Assembly (NCBI RefSeq): GCF_009901955.1
Contig: NZ_WUTS01000001.1
Coordinates: forward strand, 1,930,817-1,994,816
DNA: 64,000 nt
Origin: Halomonas icarae
GTDB lineage: Bacteria; Pseudomonadota; Gammaproteobacteria; Pseudomonadales; Halomonadaceae
Direction: 5' to 3'
Shown here: one piece after another, positions 1 to 8,602 of the stretch
Position numbering within the stretch: the first letter of the stretch is position 1
Layout of the letters: the number at the start of each line of letters is the position of its first letter
The notes under the pieces: generated by a model
Told to the model about the DNA's origin: nothing
The model's database searches: none
The model's input: only the letters and a program-made list of their open reading frames with translations
Program-made: the position numbers and the translations under genes

Positions 1-1155
1 TCGCTGCGTGCCCAGGAGCTGTTGTTCCACTTTATCGTCTCCGCCCACGAGCGGCTGCCGACCCTGGATATCGTCCTGATTGCCGGCAATCACGACAGCG
101 GCAACCGCATCGAGCTACCCGCCCCGCTGATGCGTCGTCTACGCACCCACGCCCTGGGCCGGGTCAGCTGGCTGGACGACGGCACCCTCGACGCCGAGCG
201 CCTGCTGGTGCCGCTCACCGATTCTTCGGGTGAGACGCGTGCCTGGTGCCTCGCACTGCCCTTCCTGCGCCCCGCCGAGGTGACCGGCGCGGCGCTGGCG
301 AACGACGACGACGGCCCCGACGATACCCCCAACGACTATGTAGCCAGCATCACCCGGGTACACCGACAGCTGATCGATGCCGCCGGAAAGTGCCGCGAGC
401 CTGGCCAGGCGCTGGTGGCCATGAGCCACGCCCACCTGCACGGTGCCGCGGTGTCCGAGGCCAGTGAGCGCCCCATCGTGATCGGCGGCGAGGAGTCGAT
501 CTCCGCCGCCCTGTTTCCGGACTCTATCGCCTATGTTGCCCTGGGCCACCTGCATCGCGCCCAGCAGGTCGGCGAAGCACGCATCCGCTACAGCGGCAGC
601 CCCCTGCCGCTGGACTTCAGCGAGGTGGCCTATCCCCACCAGGTGGTGGAGGTGGTGCTCGACGACGAGACACTGGCCGCCACCGAGGCACTTCCCGTGC
701 CCCGCCCGGTGGCCATGCACCGCGTCGGTCCCGCGCCGCTGGAGCAGGTGCTGGCCGAACTTGAGGCCTTAGAGGACGCTCCCGCGTTATCAAGAGATCG
801 CTGGCCCTGGCTGGAGGTGCGTGTGGAGCTCGACTCACCGACTCCCGACCTGCGTGCCCGCGTGGAGGCCGCCCTCGAGGGAAGGGCGCTGCGTCTGCTG
901 CGCCTCGAGCGGCGCCTGCCCCGGGTCGGAGACGACGACCAGAAGACCCGAGCCGACCTGGAGACCCTGGGCCCACGCAGGCTATTCGAGCACACCTGGG
1001 AGAGGCGCTGGGGCCAGCCACCGGAGGAGGACGTGCTCGCCGACTTCGACCGCCTGCGTCAGGACGTGCTCGACGCCGATGACACCTCGGACGACAACAC
1101 GTCGGCCGACCGCACATCGGCCGAACAGCCATCAACCGGGGAGGCGCATCAATGA
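1..1155 (+). CDS. sbcD: Exonuclease subunit SbcD (5'-truncated by window edge)
   Basis: This is the nuclease subunit of the SbcCD complex, a Mre11-type calcineurin-like phosphoesterase that cuts hairpins and processes double-strand ends. The reading frame is open at base 1, so the N-terminal metal-binding part lies outside the window. In the fragment the GNHD metal-ligand motif is at residues 29-32. A later SHAHLHG stretch and GHLHRAQ supply the remaining histidine ligands of the family. The C-terminal third is the acidic capping region. The stop overlaps the sbcC start in an ATGA arrangement, which indicates translational coupling. About 60-75 residues are estimated to be missing. Confidence 0.93.
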   Translation, partial: SLRAQELLFHFIVSAHERLPTLDIVLIAGNHDSGNRIELPAPLMRRLRTHALGRVSWLDDGTLDAERLLVPLTDSSGETRAWCLALPFLRPAEVTGAALANDDDGPDDTPNDYVASITRVHRQLIDAAGKCREPGQALVAMSHAHLHGAAVSEASERPIVIGGEESISAALFPDSIAYVALGHLHRAQQVGEARIRYSGSPLPLDFSEVAYPHQVVEVVLDDETLAATEALPVPRPVAMHRVGPAPLEQVLAELEALEDAPALSRDRWPWLEVRVELDSPTPDLRARVEAALEGRALRLLRLERRLPRVGDDDQKTRADLETLGPRRLFEHTWERRWGQPPEEDVLADFDRLRQDVLDADDTSDDNTSADRTSAEQPSTGEAHQ

Positions 1156-4100
1156 GAATCCTCGCCCTGCGCCTGGAGAACCTGGCCTCCCTGCCCGGCC
1201 CCCTCGAACTCGACTTCACCACGCGCCCCCTCAGCGAGGCCGGCCTGTTCGCCATCACCGGTCCCACCGGGGCCGGCAAGAGCACCCTGCTCGACGCCCT
1301 GTGCCTGGCGCTCTACGGCGGTACACCGCGGCTGCGCCAGGCGCCGGCCCGGGACAGCCAGGTCGAGGACACCGCGGACACCAAATTGACCACCAGTGAT
1401 CCGCGCACCCTGCTGCGCCGGGGCACCGCCTCGGGCTTCGCCGAGGTCGATTTCCTGGGCCGCGACGGACACCGCTACCGTGCACGCTGGGCGGTACGAC
1501 GCGCCAGGGAGAGGGTCACCGGCAAGCTGCAGAAGGCCGAGCAATCGCTGCGCGACCTCGAGGATGGCCGCCTGCTCACTACCCAAAAGCGTGAATTCGA
1601 TCGTCTGCTGCCGGAGCGCCTGGGGCTCACCTTCGACCAGTTCACCCGCGCCGTGCTGCTCGCCCAGAGCGAGTTCGCCGCCTTCCTGCAGGCCGACGAC
1701 AACGCCCGCAGCGACCTGCTGGAGCGCCTGACCGGCACACGCGAATACTCCGAGATCTCGATGGCCGCCTACCACCGCGCCAGCCAGGCAAGAAAGGGAG
1801 TGGAGGCGCTGGAAACGCGACTCGCCGAGGACCTGCCCGCCGACGCCGAGGCCCGTGCCGAGCTGGAGCACGCTGCCCAGGCCAGCCGCCAGGCCCTGAA
1901 CGAGCTGCAGCAGCAGGCGGAGTCACTCAAGGGCAAGCAGCGCTGGCTCCATGAGGACGCCCGGCTGCACGAAGGCTATCGGGACGGTCATGCCGAGCAA
2001 CAGGCCGCCGAACATGCGTGGCAAGCCCTCGCCGAGCAGCGGGCCGACCGCGAGTGGCGCCGGCTGATCGCCCCACGGCGCCACGCCCTCGTCCGTCATG
2101 CCGAGCTGCCCGACGAGATCGCCGAACTGCAGTCGACCCACACCAGGACCGTCACGGCTCGCGAGACCGCCGACGCCGAGCAGCAGACTGCCTGCACGGC
2201 GCTCGAACAGGCCGAGCAGGCCATGAACGAGGCTCGTGAGAGCTACCGCCGCGCCGTGCCCGAGCTGTGCCAGGCCCGCGAACAGGCCCAGAGCCTGGCG
2301 ACTCTGGATCAGCGCCTCGAGGAGCTGGAAGCGGCACGCGACAAGCAGCAACGACTCGCCGACGACATCACCGAGCAGCACCGCCACGCCCAGGCCACCC
2401 AGCATAAGCGTCAGCGCCAGCGCGACGAGTGGCAGGCAAGGCTGCACGAGCTGATGGGCACTCACACCGACCTCGACGCCGCCCGCCAGGACTGCCAGCA
2501 GGCCCATGATCGGGCGGCCCAGCGCCATCTCGCCCTGGAGGAAATAGTCAGCCGCTGGCAGGAACTCGCTCGCGCCCGGCAGGCCCATCAGAGGCTCGCC
2601 GCCCAGCTGGGTCAGGAGCGCGACCGCCGTGACAAGCTGCTGGCCGAGGGTCAGGCCGCCCGTGAACATCTCGACCGTACCCAGGCACACTTCACCACCG
2701 TCTCCGCACTGGTCGAACGCAGCCGCGCGGTGCGCAGCGAGAGCGTGGTACGTCTGCGCGAGGCCCTCGAGGAGGACACTCCCTGCCCGGTCTGCGGCGG
2801 CCTCGACCACCCCTGGCGGCATCACCCGCCGTCGACGCCGGAGGCGGCCCAGCTCGAGGCCCAGCAGCAGGAGGAGACCCGCCAGCTGGAGGAGGCGCGC
2901 AGCGCCCTGGATACCGCCCAGCAGCAGCGCGATGAGCTGGTCGGCGACTATCGCGCCCTGGAACGCTCCCTCAAGCAGCTGGAGCGCGACCTCAAGGCCG
3001 CCGAACAGTGCCGCGACGACACCCTACAGGCGCTGACCCAGCATTCGCTTTACGGGGAGCTCGAGGCCATCGACGAACCCGACCGCGACGCCTGGCTAGA
3101 GGCCCAGCGCCGGCAGAGCGAAGAGCAGCGTCAGCGGCAGCGCCAGTCGCTGGAGGCCCTGAACCGGGCCAGCGCCGAACTGGCCCCGCTGGAGAAGGCC
3201 CTCCACGAGGAGCAGCTCGCGCTGACCCGCCTGGAGACCGAAACAACCAGCGCCACCAAGCGGCTGGCCGAACTCGACGCCCAGCTGCCTCCGCTGCGCC
3301 AGCAGCGCGACACGCTCGCGCGGGCCCTTGCCGAGCGGCTCGGCGAACACGCCTCGCCCGACGCCTGGCAGCAGCGGCTCGACGCGCACCTGGAGAGCGC
3401 CCGCCAGGCCTATGACGCCGCCCTGGCTCGGCTGCATCAGGCCCAGCGTGGGCAGCAGCGGCTTGCCCAGCAGACAGAGCACGAAGCCAGACAGCTGGAG
3501 CAGCAAAAGCGGGAACAACAGCGCCTGACCCAGGAACTCGACGCCTGGCGCCAGGCTAACCCCGGGCTGAGTGATGCCACCCTGGCACGGCTGCTGGCCC
3601 AGGGCGACGACGCGGCTCGCGACCAGGAGCGGAGAATCGAGGCGGCCGACGCCCAGCGCCAGCGCGCCGCCGCCACGCTGGTGGAGCGCCGCACCGCCCT
3701 GCTGAATCATCGTCGCGGTCAGGGGCTGGTCGAGGACGAGAGCCGGCAAGAGGGCCGACAAGAGAGCGACCAGGCACTGCTGGACGAGGCCGTGACCGCC
3801 GAGCTGCAGCGACGCCATGAGGCACTGGAGAAGGCCCAGACCGAACTCGCGCCCAGGCTGGAAGCGGCCCAGAAGGCACGGGACGAGGCCACCTTCGCAC
3901 TCAACGATGACGACCGTCGACGCGAGCGCCAGCAGGCCGGGCAGAGCGAACTGGAGGCAGCCCGCGCCGAGTTCCGTCGCTGGGGGCGTATCAGCGAGCT
4001 GATCGGCTCCGCCGACGGCAAGGTGTTCCGGCGCATCGCCCAGGCCTACAACCTGGAGCAGCTTCTCGAGCACGCCAACGCGCATCTGGCGGGCTTGAGC

Positions 4101-4478
4101 CGCCGCTATCGACTGGTACGCGGCGGCAGCGAGCTGGGCCTGCTGGTGGAGGATCTGGACATGGCCGACGAGCGCCGCTCGGTGCACTCGCTCTCCGGCG
4201 GCGAGACCTTCCTGGTCTCGCTGGCCCTGGCGCTGGGGCTCGCCTCCATGGCCTCCGGCGAGCTCACCATCGAATCGCTGTTCATCGACGAGGGCTTCGG
4301 CAGCCTCGACCCGCAATCCCTGGCGCTGGCCATGGAAGCGCTGGATGGCCTGCAGGCGCTGGGCCGCCGGGTGGGCGTGATCTCCCACGTGCAGGAGATG
4401 CATGAGCGCATTCCGGTACAGATCCAGGTGGAACCTCAGGGCAACGGCACCAGCCGGGCGAAGCTCGTGAGCCAGTAA
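1152..4478 (+). CDS. sbcC: Exonuclease subunit SbcC (Rad50-like SMC ATPase)
   Basis: This is the ATPase and coiled-coil subunit of SbcCD. It has 1108 residues, a little longer than the roughly 1050 of E. coli SbcC. Walker A GPTGAGKST is at residues 37-45. Long Gln/Glu/Arg-rich coiled coils flank the zinc hook CPVC at 545-548. The ABC signature LSGGE is at 1014-1018 and Walker B FIDEGFGSLD at 1044-1053. All catalytic elements are present, so it should be active. It overlaps sbcD by 4 bp and ends 11 bp before a strong hairpin terminator. In E. coli the complex limits palindromes and stalled-fork intermediates. Confidence 0.96.
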   Translation: MRILALRLENLASLPGPLELDFTTRPLSEAGLFAITGPTGAGKSTLLDALCLALYGGTPRLRQAPARDSQVEDTADTKLTTSDPRTLLRRGTASGFAEVDFLGRDGHRYRARWAVRRARERVTGKLQKAEQSLRDLEDGRLLTTQKREFDRLLPERLGLTFDQFTRAVLLAQSEFAAFLQADDNARSDLLERLTGTREYSEISMAAYHRASQARKGVEALETRLAEDLPADAEARAELEHAAQASRQALNELQQQAESLKGKQRWLHEDARLHEGYRDGHAEQQAAEHAWQALAEQRADREWRRLIAPRRHALVRHAELPDEIAELQSTHTRTVTARETADAEQQTACTALEQAEQAMNEARESYRRAVPELCQAREQAQSLATLDQRLEELEAARDKQQRLADDITEQHRHAQATQHKRQRQRDEWQARLHELMGTHTDLDAARQDCQQAHDRAAQRHLALEEIVSRWQELARARQAHQRLAAQLGQERDRRDKLLAEGQAAREHLDRTQAHFTTVSALVERSRAVRSESVVRLREALEEDTPCPVCGGLDHPWRHHPPSTPEAAQLEAQQQEETRQLEEARSALDTAQQQRDELVGDYRALERSLKQLERDLKAAEQCRDDTLQALTQHSLYGELEAIDEPDRDAWLEAQRRQSEEQRQRQRQSLEALNRASAELAPLEKALHEEQLALTRLETETTSATKRLAELDAQLPPLRQQRDTLARALAERLGEHASPDAWQQRLDAHLESARQAYDAALARLHQAQRGQQRLAQQTEHEARQLEQQKREQQRLTQELDAWRQANPGLSDATLARLLAQGDDAARDQERRIEAADAQRQRAAATLVERRTALLNHRRGQGLVEDESRQEGRQESDQALLDEAVTAELQRRHEALEKAQTELAPRLEAAQKARDEATFALNDDDRRRERQQAGQSELEAARAEFRRWGRISELIGSADGKVFRRIAQAYNLEQLLEHANAHLAGLSRRYRLVRGGSELGLLVEDLDMADERRSVHSLSGGETFLVSLALALGLASMASGELTIESLFIDEGFGSLDPQSLALAMEALDGLQALGRRVGVISHVQEMHERIPVQIQVEPQGNGTSRAKLVSQ

Positions 4479-4489
4479 GGATGAAAGCG

Positions 4490-4532
4490 GGCTCGCTGAC
4501 GTTGATAAACTCATCGTCAGCGAGCCGGTTTT
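4490..4532 (+). terminator. Rho-independent terminator after sbcC
   Basis: A perfect 12-bp inverted repeat (4490-4501 with 4515-4526) encloses a 13-nt loop and is followed by GGTTTT. It lies 11 nt after the sbcC stop and marks the right end of the sbcDC operon and of the high-G+C core. Confidence 0.85.
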
Positions 4533-4546
4533 CGCAGTATCGAATT

Positions 4547-4573
4547 GTCAGCTTTCGGCCAGAAGCGGACAGC
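4547..4573 (+). repeat. Island repeat, copy A
   Basis: One of four related ~26-bp sequences in gaps of the 4.5-13.7 kb island. Positions 4554-4571 match copy C (8352-8369) over 18 consecutive bases. This copy lies just after the sbcC terminator, at the left boundary of the AT-richer segment. Confidence 0.7.
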
Positions 4574-4653
4574 TAGTACGCTCGACGACTCTCTTGTAGA
4601 TACCTACTCGACAGCCAAAATAACAGGAATTTCGCATAAGTCTGTGTCCACGA

Positions 4654-5796
4654 TTACTGGGCCAGATCACCCGAGGCATAAAGGTCCGACACACCAGCTA
4701 CCGTCACTGGGCCAGCAACATCAAACGAATGTTCGATCAATAGCGGGGCCGGTATCTCGTTGGCTAAGATGCGAACCTGAAGCACATAGTTGCCTGGGCC
4801 TGATGGCAGGATTGCCAGATCCTCCTCAGCGCGAGTCGTTTGGCCTGGCCGCATCGTTTCTATTGTTACGTGCGCCACCGGTTCGCAACCTCGTTCATCC
4901 ACGCTCACCCGCTGATTGGCACGTTCGAATATATTTTGCATGTTGGCAAGGTGGCCGAAACCAGACGAGTCAGGTTCCTCAGGCATATGATCAGCACGAA
5001 GTAGCGAAACGGATTCACCCTCCGGACAACGGCACACCATTTCTATGTGTGTGTCCCCGAGAGAGAAGTCCGATTGGTTAGTCAGGGATAACCTCACCTG
5101 GATCACACGCTTCCAGTTGGCACGATAGTTGGCGACGTCCCGCAAGTAGTTTTTGTTGACATGCTGATATGAAACGGAAAACATGTCGCTTCGCCTCACC
5201 GAATAGTCTGGCAAGTCGTCCGGAAAGTTCAGGAATTCCCTTTCGAAGGAGTGTGGAAGGGGCTGGTTGTCCGGTGTTTGAAATAACAGCTGGATCTCGG
5301 CTTCGCCCCTCACCATATTGGCCGCCCCCATCATCGCTATCTCTCGAGGTGAGGCTATCCCAGTGGCGCTACCCCGGCGAACATAGACCGTATCCTTGGA
5401 CAATTTACCGTAGTCCTTCTTGAGGTAGAACGGCCGTTGCTGCTGCGGAATGGAGATCACAGCAATATGCTGGCCATCGAACAAACGTTCCTCGTAGCGA
5501 AAGGTCAGTTTAGTCTCTAACTTCCCGTTCACAAACTCCTGGAGACGGGCATCGTCGATAACGCCTTCTGGAGACAACCCTACTACGTCTGCCGGATGGG
5601 GTGGGTTCTCCTTGAATCCCAGCAGGATGTATGCAGTGCTATCTCGATGCGTGTTGGCTAAGGCGAGAATGTCCTTCAAAATCTCTGATTTCTCTTCGTC
5701 ACTGGCCTTGGCGAACGGGTAGCGTTCGGCTTTGTAGTCCAGATCAGAACCTTCTCCTCTATAACGTAACTCCTCAAGAAACGCATCGGTGAGCAT
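4654..5796 (-). CDS. AlbA_2 (Schlafen-type) putative nucleic-acid-binding domain protein
   Basis: 380 residues. The N-terminal ~160 residues fit the AlbA_2/Schlafen AAA_4-like domain: an E-x-SDLDYKAE strand, ILKDILALANTH helix, AYILLGFKE strand, and a closing VYVRRGSATG motif near residue 150. Such domains occur in predicted nucleic-acid-binding or regulatory proteins, several in defence islands. The C-terminal ~220 residues match nothing I recognise. The start chosen is the ATG at 5796, preceded by GGGGAGG at 7 nt; an ATG 8 codons upstream has no ribosome site. It is AT-richer than sbcC and reads alone on the minus strand. Function is unknown beyond the domain call. Confidence 0.75.
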   Translation of the reverse strand: MLTDAFLEELRYRGEGSDLDYKAERYPFAKASDEEKSEILKDILALANTHRDSTAYILLGFKENPPHPADVVGLSPEGVIDDARLQEFVNGKLETKLTFRYEERLFDGQHIAVISIPQQQRPFYLKKDYGKLSKDTVYVRRGSATGIASPREIAMMGAANMVRGEAEIQLLFQTPDNQPLPHSFEREFLNFPDDLPDYSVRRSDMFSVSYQHVNKNYLRDVANYRANWKRVIQVRLSLTNQSDFSLGDTHIEMVCRCPEGESVSLLRADHMPEEPDSSGFGHLANMQNIFERANQRVSVDERGCEPVAHVTIETMRPGQTTRAEEDLAILPSGPGNYVLQVRILANEIPAPLLIEHSFDVAGPVTVAGVSDLYASGDLAQ

Positions 5797-5872
5797 TTGT
5801 TTCCTCCCCTCTAACCACACTGCTGCCCGTAAGTGCTGGGTGAATCTCCACTAGTCCATCAGCGTATACTCA

Positions 5873-5901
5873 ATTTCCCAATTCGGCCAAGAGCGGTTGT
5901 T
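5873..5901 (+). repeat. Island repeat, copy B (degenerate)
   Basis: ATTCGGCCAAGAGCGG at 5881-5896 is a diverged version of the repeat seen at 4554 and 8352, in the same orientation. It lies in the 217-bp gap between the AlbA_2 gene and the 174-aa gene. No other feature was seen in that gap. Confidence 0.5.
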
Positions 5902-6013
5902 CAGAGAAAGCTCATACAATGCCAACGGCAGGGGCGCAAAGTAAGGAGCGTCCCTTGACCGCATTTGATACTGATTGAGCCTTCTCCCCAGCCGTCGGCT
6001 TTGCTACCCACAT

Positions 6014-6538
6014 CTATATGAGCTCGCAGTGTACTCGGCGTATCACCTCTGATACATCGCTAATCACGTCGCCGCAATGCTGGACGAATGCATCATCAAC
6101 CTCGACCAATGTCGATACCTCTGATACATCACCCTCGAAGAAAAAAGACTCGTCTGGTAGCTTTATTCTGAAAGGCAGCGCCTTAGCCTTCGCAACAAGA
6201 GCATCGTAACTTCGACCACGACCATGCTTGAGCACGTTGATAGCAAGATAAAGGTCGTCAAAGCGTTCTTTAGTATCTATTTCTCCTTCGTCACCCAGTA
6301 TCTTCTTGGCCCTATCAAACCCATTAGAACAGCCAAGACCATCTTGCAGATTGGCTTCAAAAATAGAAAACATCCCAACCGCCAAGATCGCTTTTTGAAG
6401 CTGTATCATTGTAAGAGCTTTTACTAACGAGGTGGAGCTGCTTGTTTGGAGTTTTTCAACCGTACTCTCGTTTGCCTCCCTTAGAGCTTCAAGAGTAAAA
6501 GCTGCGCACCTATCAACGAGTTCGGTAAAACCATGCAT
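6014..6538 (-). CDS. Conserved hypothetical protein, 174 aa
   Basis: No function is recognised. The protein looks all-helical and soluble, with no signal peptide or membrane segment. A central INVLKHGRGRSYDAL stretch (about residues 100-114) looks like the most conserved part. Its N-x3-H spacing recalls the HEPN ribonuclease motif RN-x3-H but with Ile in place of the Arg, so this is only a resemblance. The start has GGAG 6 nt upstream. It lies between two island repeats' gaps and is AT-rich like its neighbours. It may be an independent cargo gene. Confidence 0.7.
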   Translation of the reverse strand: MHGFTELVDRCAAFTLEALREANESTVEKLQTSSSTSLVKALTMIQLQKAILAVGMFSIFEANLQDGLGCSNGFDRAKKILGDEGEIDTKERFDDLYLAINVLKHGRGRSYDALVAKAKALPFRIKLPDESFFFEGDVSEVSTLVEVDDAFVQHCGDVISDVSEVIRRVHCELI

Positions 6539-6717
6539 AGTAACTCCAAAATAGGCAAGTCATTTTTAAAGCGGTGCACCAGCACAGGGGCCCGCACTGT
6601 CAAGCTAGTTGGAACCTCAGCGGCTGTTAGACTCTGAACCATGTGGGGCGTGACGAGGTTCCGATGAAGTACTCCGACGAGCGCCGAGAAAAGGAAAGGA
6701 AAGGAAAAAGGTGCTCC

Positions 6718-8103
6718 TTATTCTAGCCTCTCTCCCCACTCACATCCAGGACCGTTGAAGGCGAGCTGATCGAAATCCCACTCCCATTCACAGTTTCCCA
6801 ACGTCTTCTCACACTCATCTTGCTGGCAGAGGGTAATGACTGGATGGGCTTGTTGAATCCCTGCCTGTAATGTCAGGCCTGCGCTTAGCGAGGGTCCAAA
6901 AGGATCGGAGTGCCACCCCAGGGTCGTGGTTCCCGCCGCCTGTATATAGGGGCCGGCAAGTCCGTAAAGGATAACCTCGAGTTGCGGCACCAGTTTGCTG
7001 GTTGTCTCGACGTCAGTGTATAACGAAGGATCGGGAACATGAAAGGCTGGTGGGGTGAGTTCGGGGCCGGTAAGGCTCCAGCTACCCTGTGATCGGCTAA
7101 CTTGTCGCTGCAGGTGGTGTTTCAATAGTATGGGATCCTGCTGCTCGAGTTCAGCGCTCGCGTTAAGCCCATAGGTTAAGCTGCCCCCTGCCCGAGCAAC
7201 GATCGGTAGCCAGCCCACCCTGAATACCTTGGGGCGAGATCGCCCCTTCCAAAGCAGCCACTCCTTATCGACCTCGTTATCCGCGCGCAATTTCAGGCTG
7301 CCCGCCTGACAGATCTCAGCGTCGAGTTCGGCGTGTTCCGTCTGGCCGTTATCAAACATCAATGCATATGTCATATGAAGCACTGCACTGTAGGCGATGT
7401 CGGCATTGACGCCATACGGAAGTTCAATATTTTCTACGGTATCAACTTGGAAGCGGCCGGGAGTGCAGTGCATATTGGCTGTATTCCAGCTGACCTTTCG
7501 GTAATGACCACCTTCCTGGTAAATATAGGACTCCAAGCCGAACATCTCTTCTCTTGACCTGATCATCGTACTTGCCTCGACAACCAAGGTGCCCTGCTTG
7601 ATGGCATCGGCTAACACTGCCCGTTCCAGCCGAAGCTGCCAGCCGTCGTCAGTTTCCTCCAAGGCGTTAACGTGGTGCAGCAACCCATCCCAGGCTAATC
7701 GTTCTTTTGCGTTTGGCTGCCACAGCGTGTCATCCCAGAGATCGTGGTACAGACTCTCCGGTGGTGTCACCGCAGCAGCCAGAATGTTGCCACTGTTCAA
7801 TCCTTCAAGCGATAATGGGAGCCTTTCGAGATACAGAGTCAGAAAAGGGCTTCCCGGTTCCGTCTCGTCTTGCCCGCTGACAAAGGAGAATAGTTCTTCC
7901 GATTCTTCATTTGTCAAGTACACGACATGGTCGAACAGTTGAACCTCGTCATCTTCTGCTGAGTAGAGGTCAAGATGCTGTGACTCGTCACTGCCATCAT
8001 GAAAGGCGGTCGCCAGTGGGCTGAATGAGACCTGAAGTGAGAGAATCAGCAGGCCTATCATGCGTTGGACGGGAGCAAGCCAGTGGTAGTCTCGAGGCGA
8101 CAT
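6718..8103 (-). CDS. Predicted exported protein of unknown function, 461 aa
   Basis: The N-terminus has a basic start, a hydrophobic run (MIGLLILSLQVSF) and a likely cleavage after ATA near residue 32, so Sec export is predicted. The rest is rich in acidic and aromatic residues, with seven or so cysteines, several near the C-terminus, consistent with a disulfide-bonded secreted or surface protein. No family is recognised. The ATG at 8103 was chosen because GGAGG lies 7 nt upstream; a TTG five codons earlier overlaps that ribosome site. Base composition is lower in G+C than the flanking core, so transfer is likely. Confidence 0.7.
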   Translation of the reverse strand: MSPRDYHWLAPVQRMIGLLILSLQVSFSPLATAFHDGSDESQHLDLYSAEDDEVQLFDHVVYLTNEESEELFSFVSGQDETEPGSPFLTLYLERLPLSLEGLNSGNILAAAVTPPESLYHDLWDDTLWQPNAKERLAWDGLLHHVNALEETDDGWQLRLERAVLADAIKQGTLVVEASTMIRSREEMFGLESYIYQEGGHYRKVSWNTANMHCTPGRFQVDTVENIELPYGVNADIAYSAVLHMTYALMFDNGQTEHAELDAEICQAGSLKLRADNEVDKEWLLWKGRSRPKVFRVGWLPIVARAGGSLTYGLNASAELEQQDPILLKHHLQRQVSRSQGSWSLTGPELTPPAFHVPDPSLYTDVETTSKLVPQLEVILYGLAGPYIQAAGTTTLGWHSDPFGPSLSAGLTLQAGIQQAHPVITLCQQDECEKTLGNCEWEWDFDQLAFNGPGCEWGERLE

Positions 8104-8344
8104 TGTGGTGCCTCCCAAGTGGCGAAAATAGTCTGATCAGTGTAGTCCGAATTGCTGGATAGTCGACTGGCTCAGGAGAGAGAAAGGAAAAGATTCATGC
8201 AAATGTATGAGTCGCCTGATGTCCGTGATAATGGCTGCAGCGGGCCCTATGTCCTTGTGTTTCCGCTGCTATTGTGAGTTGATAGGGGTACGTCCTCTAT
8301 TTCTTTGAATGCGAGTTTTCTCTGTAGCAAGGATAGGGGTTAAG

Positions 8345-8372
8345 GACAGCATTCGGCCAGAAGCGGACATGC
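8345..8372 (+). repeat. Island repeat, copy C
   Basis: GACAGCATTCGGCCAGAAGC and its continuation to 8372. Bases 8352-8369 equal copy A exactly. Copy D (12594-12620) is the same element in reverse orientation, so C and D enclose the 1294-aa gene as an inverted pair. Confidence 0.7.
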
Positions 8373-8404
8373 AAACTGTGATGTGACGGTATTCACCTGA
8401 CAGT

Positions 8405-8461
8405 CGGCCGCCGAAAGCAGCGGCGCATTAAGTATCCTCCGAAAAAGCCGCAGGATACTTA
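8405..8461. repeat. Two adjacent inverted repeats downstream of the 1294-aa gene
   Basis: TAAGTATCCT (8429-8438) and AGGATACTTA (8452-8461) form a perfect 10-bp inverted repeat with a 13-nt loop. A GCCGC/GCGGC arm pair lies immediately to the left. They are 140 nt past the minus-strand gene's stop, so they could be a transcription terminator, although no T-tract follows. They could equally be the end of a lost mobile element. Confidence 0.45.
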
Positions 8462-8602
8462 CTCGAACATGGGGTGAATGAAGATCTTAACACCTTCCAC
8501 TATTGGATTATGAACCCGTACTCTTCCTGATTTACTTCACGCACCTCGTTTTGATAGCCATACCGCCCCATTAACGCTTAATAACCAAAACCACCCACCG
8601 CC

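Larger units (their letters stand above)
8104..8602. other. Gene-free stretch with repeat and hairpins
   Basis: No coding sequence was found here. It holds the likely promoter side of the exported-protein gene, island repeat copy C and, closer to the 1294-aa gene's stop, two adjacent inverted repeats (annotated separately). The rest shows no recognisable signal. Confidence 0.5.

Noticed and set aside
4545-5081. Plus-strand 178-codon frame at the left edge of the island
   Set aside because: Antisense to the AlbA_2 gene, no domain recognised, and it runs through repeat copy A.
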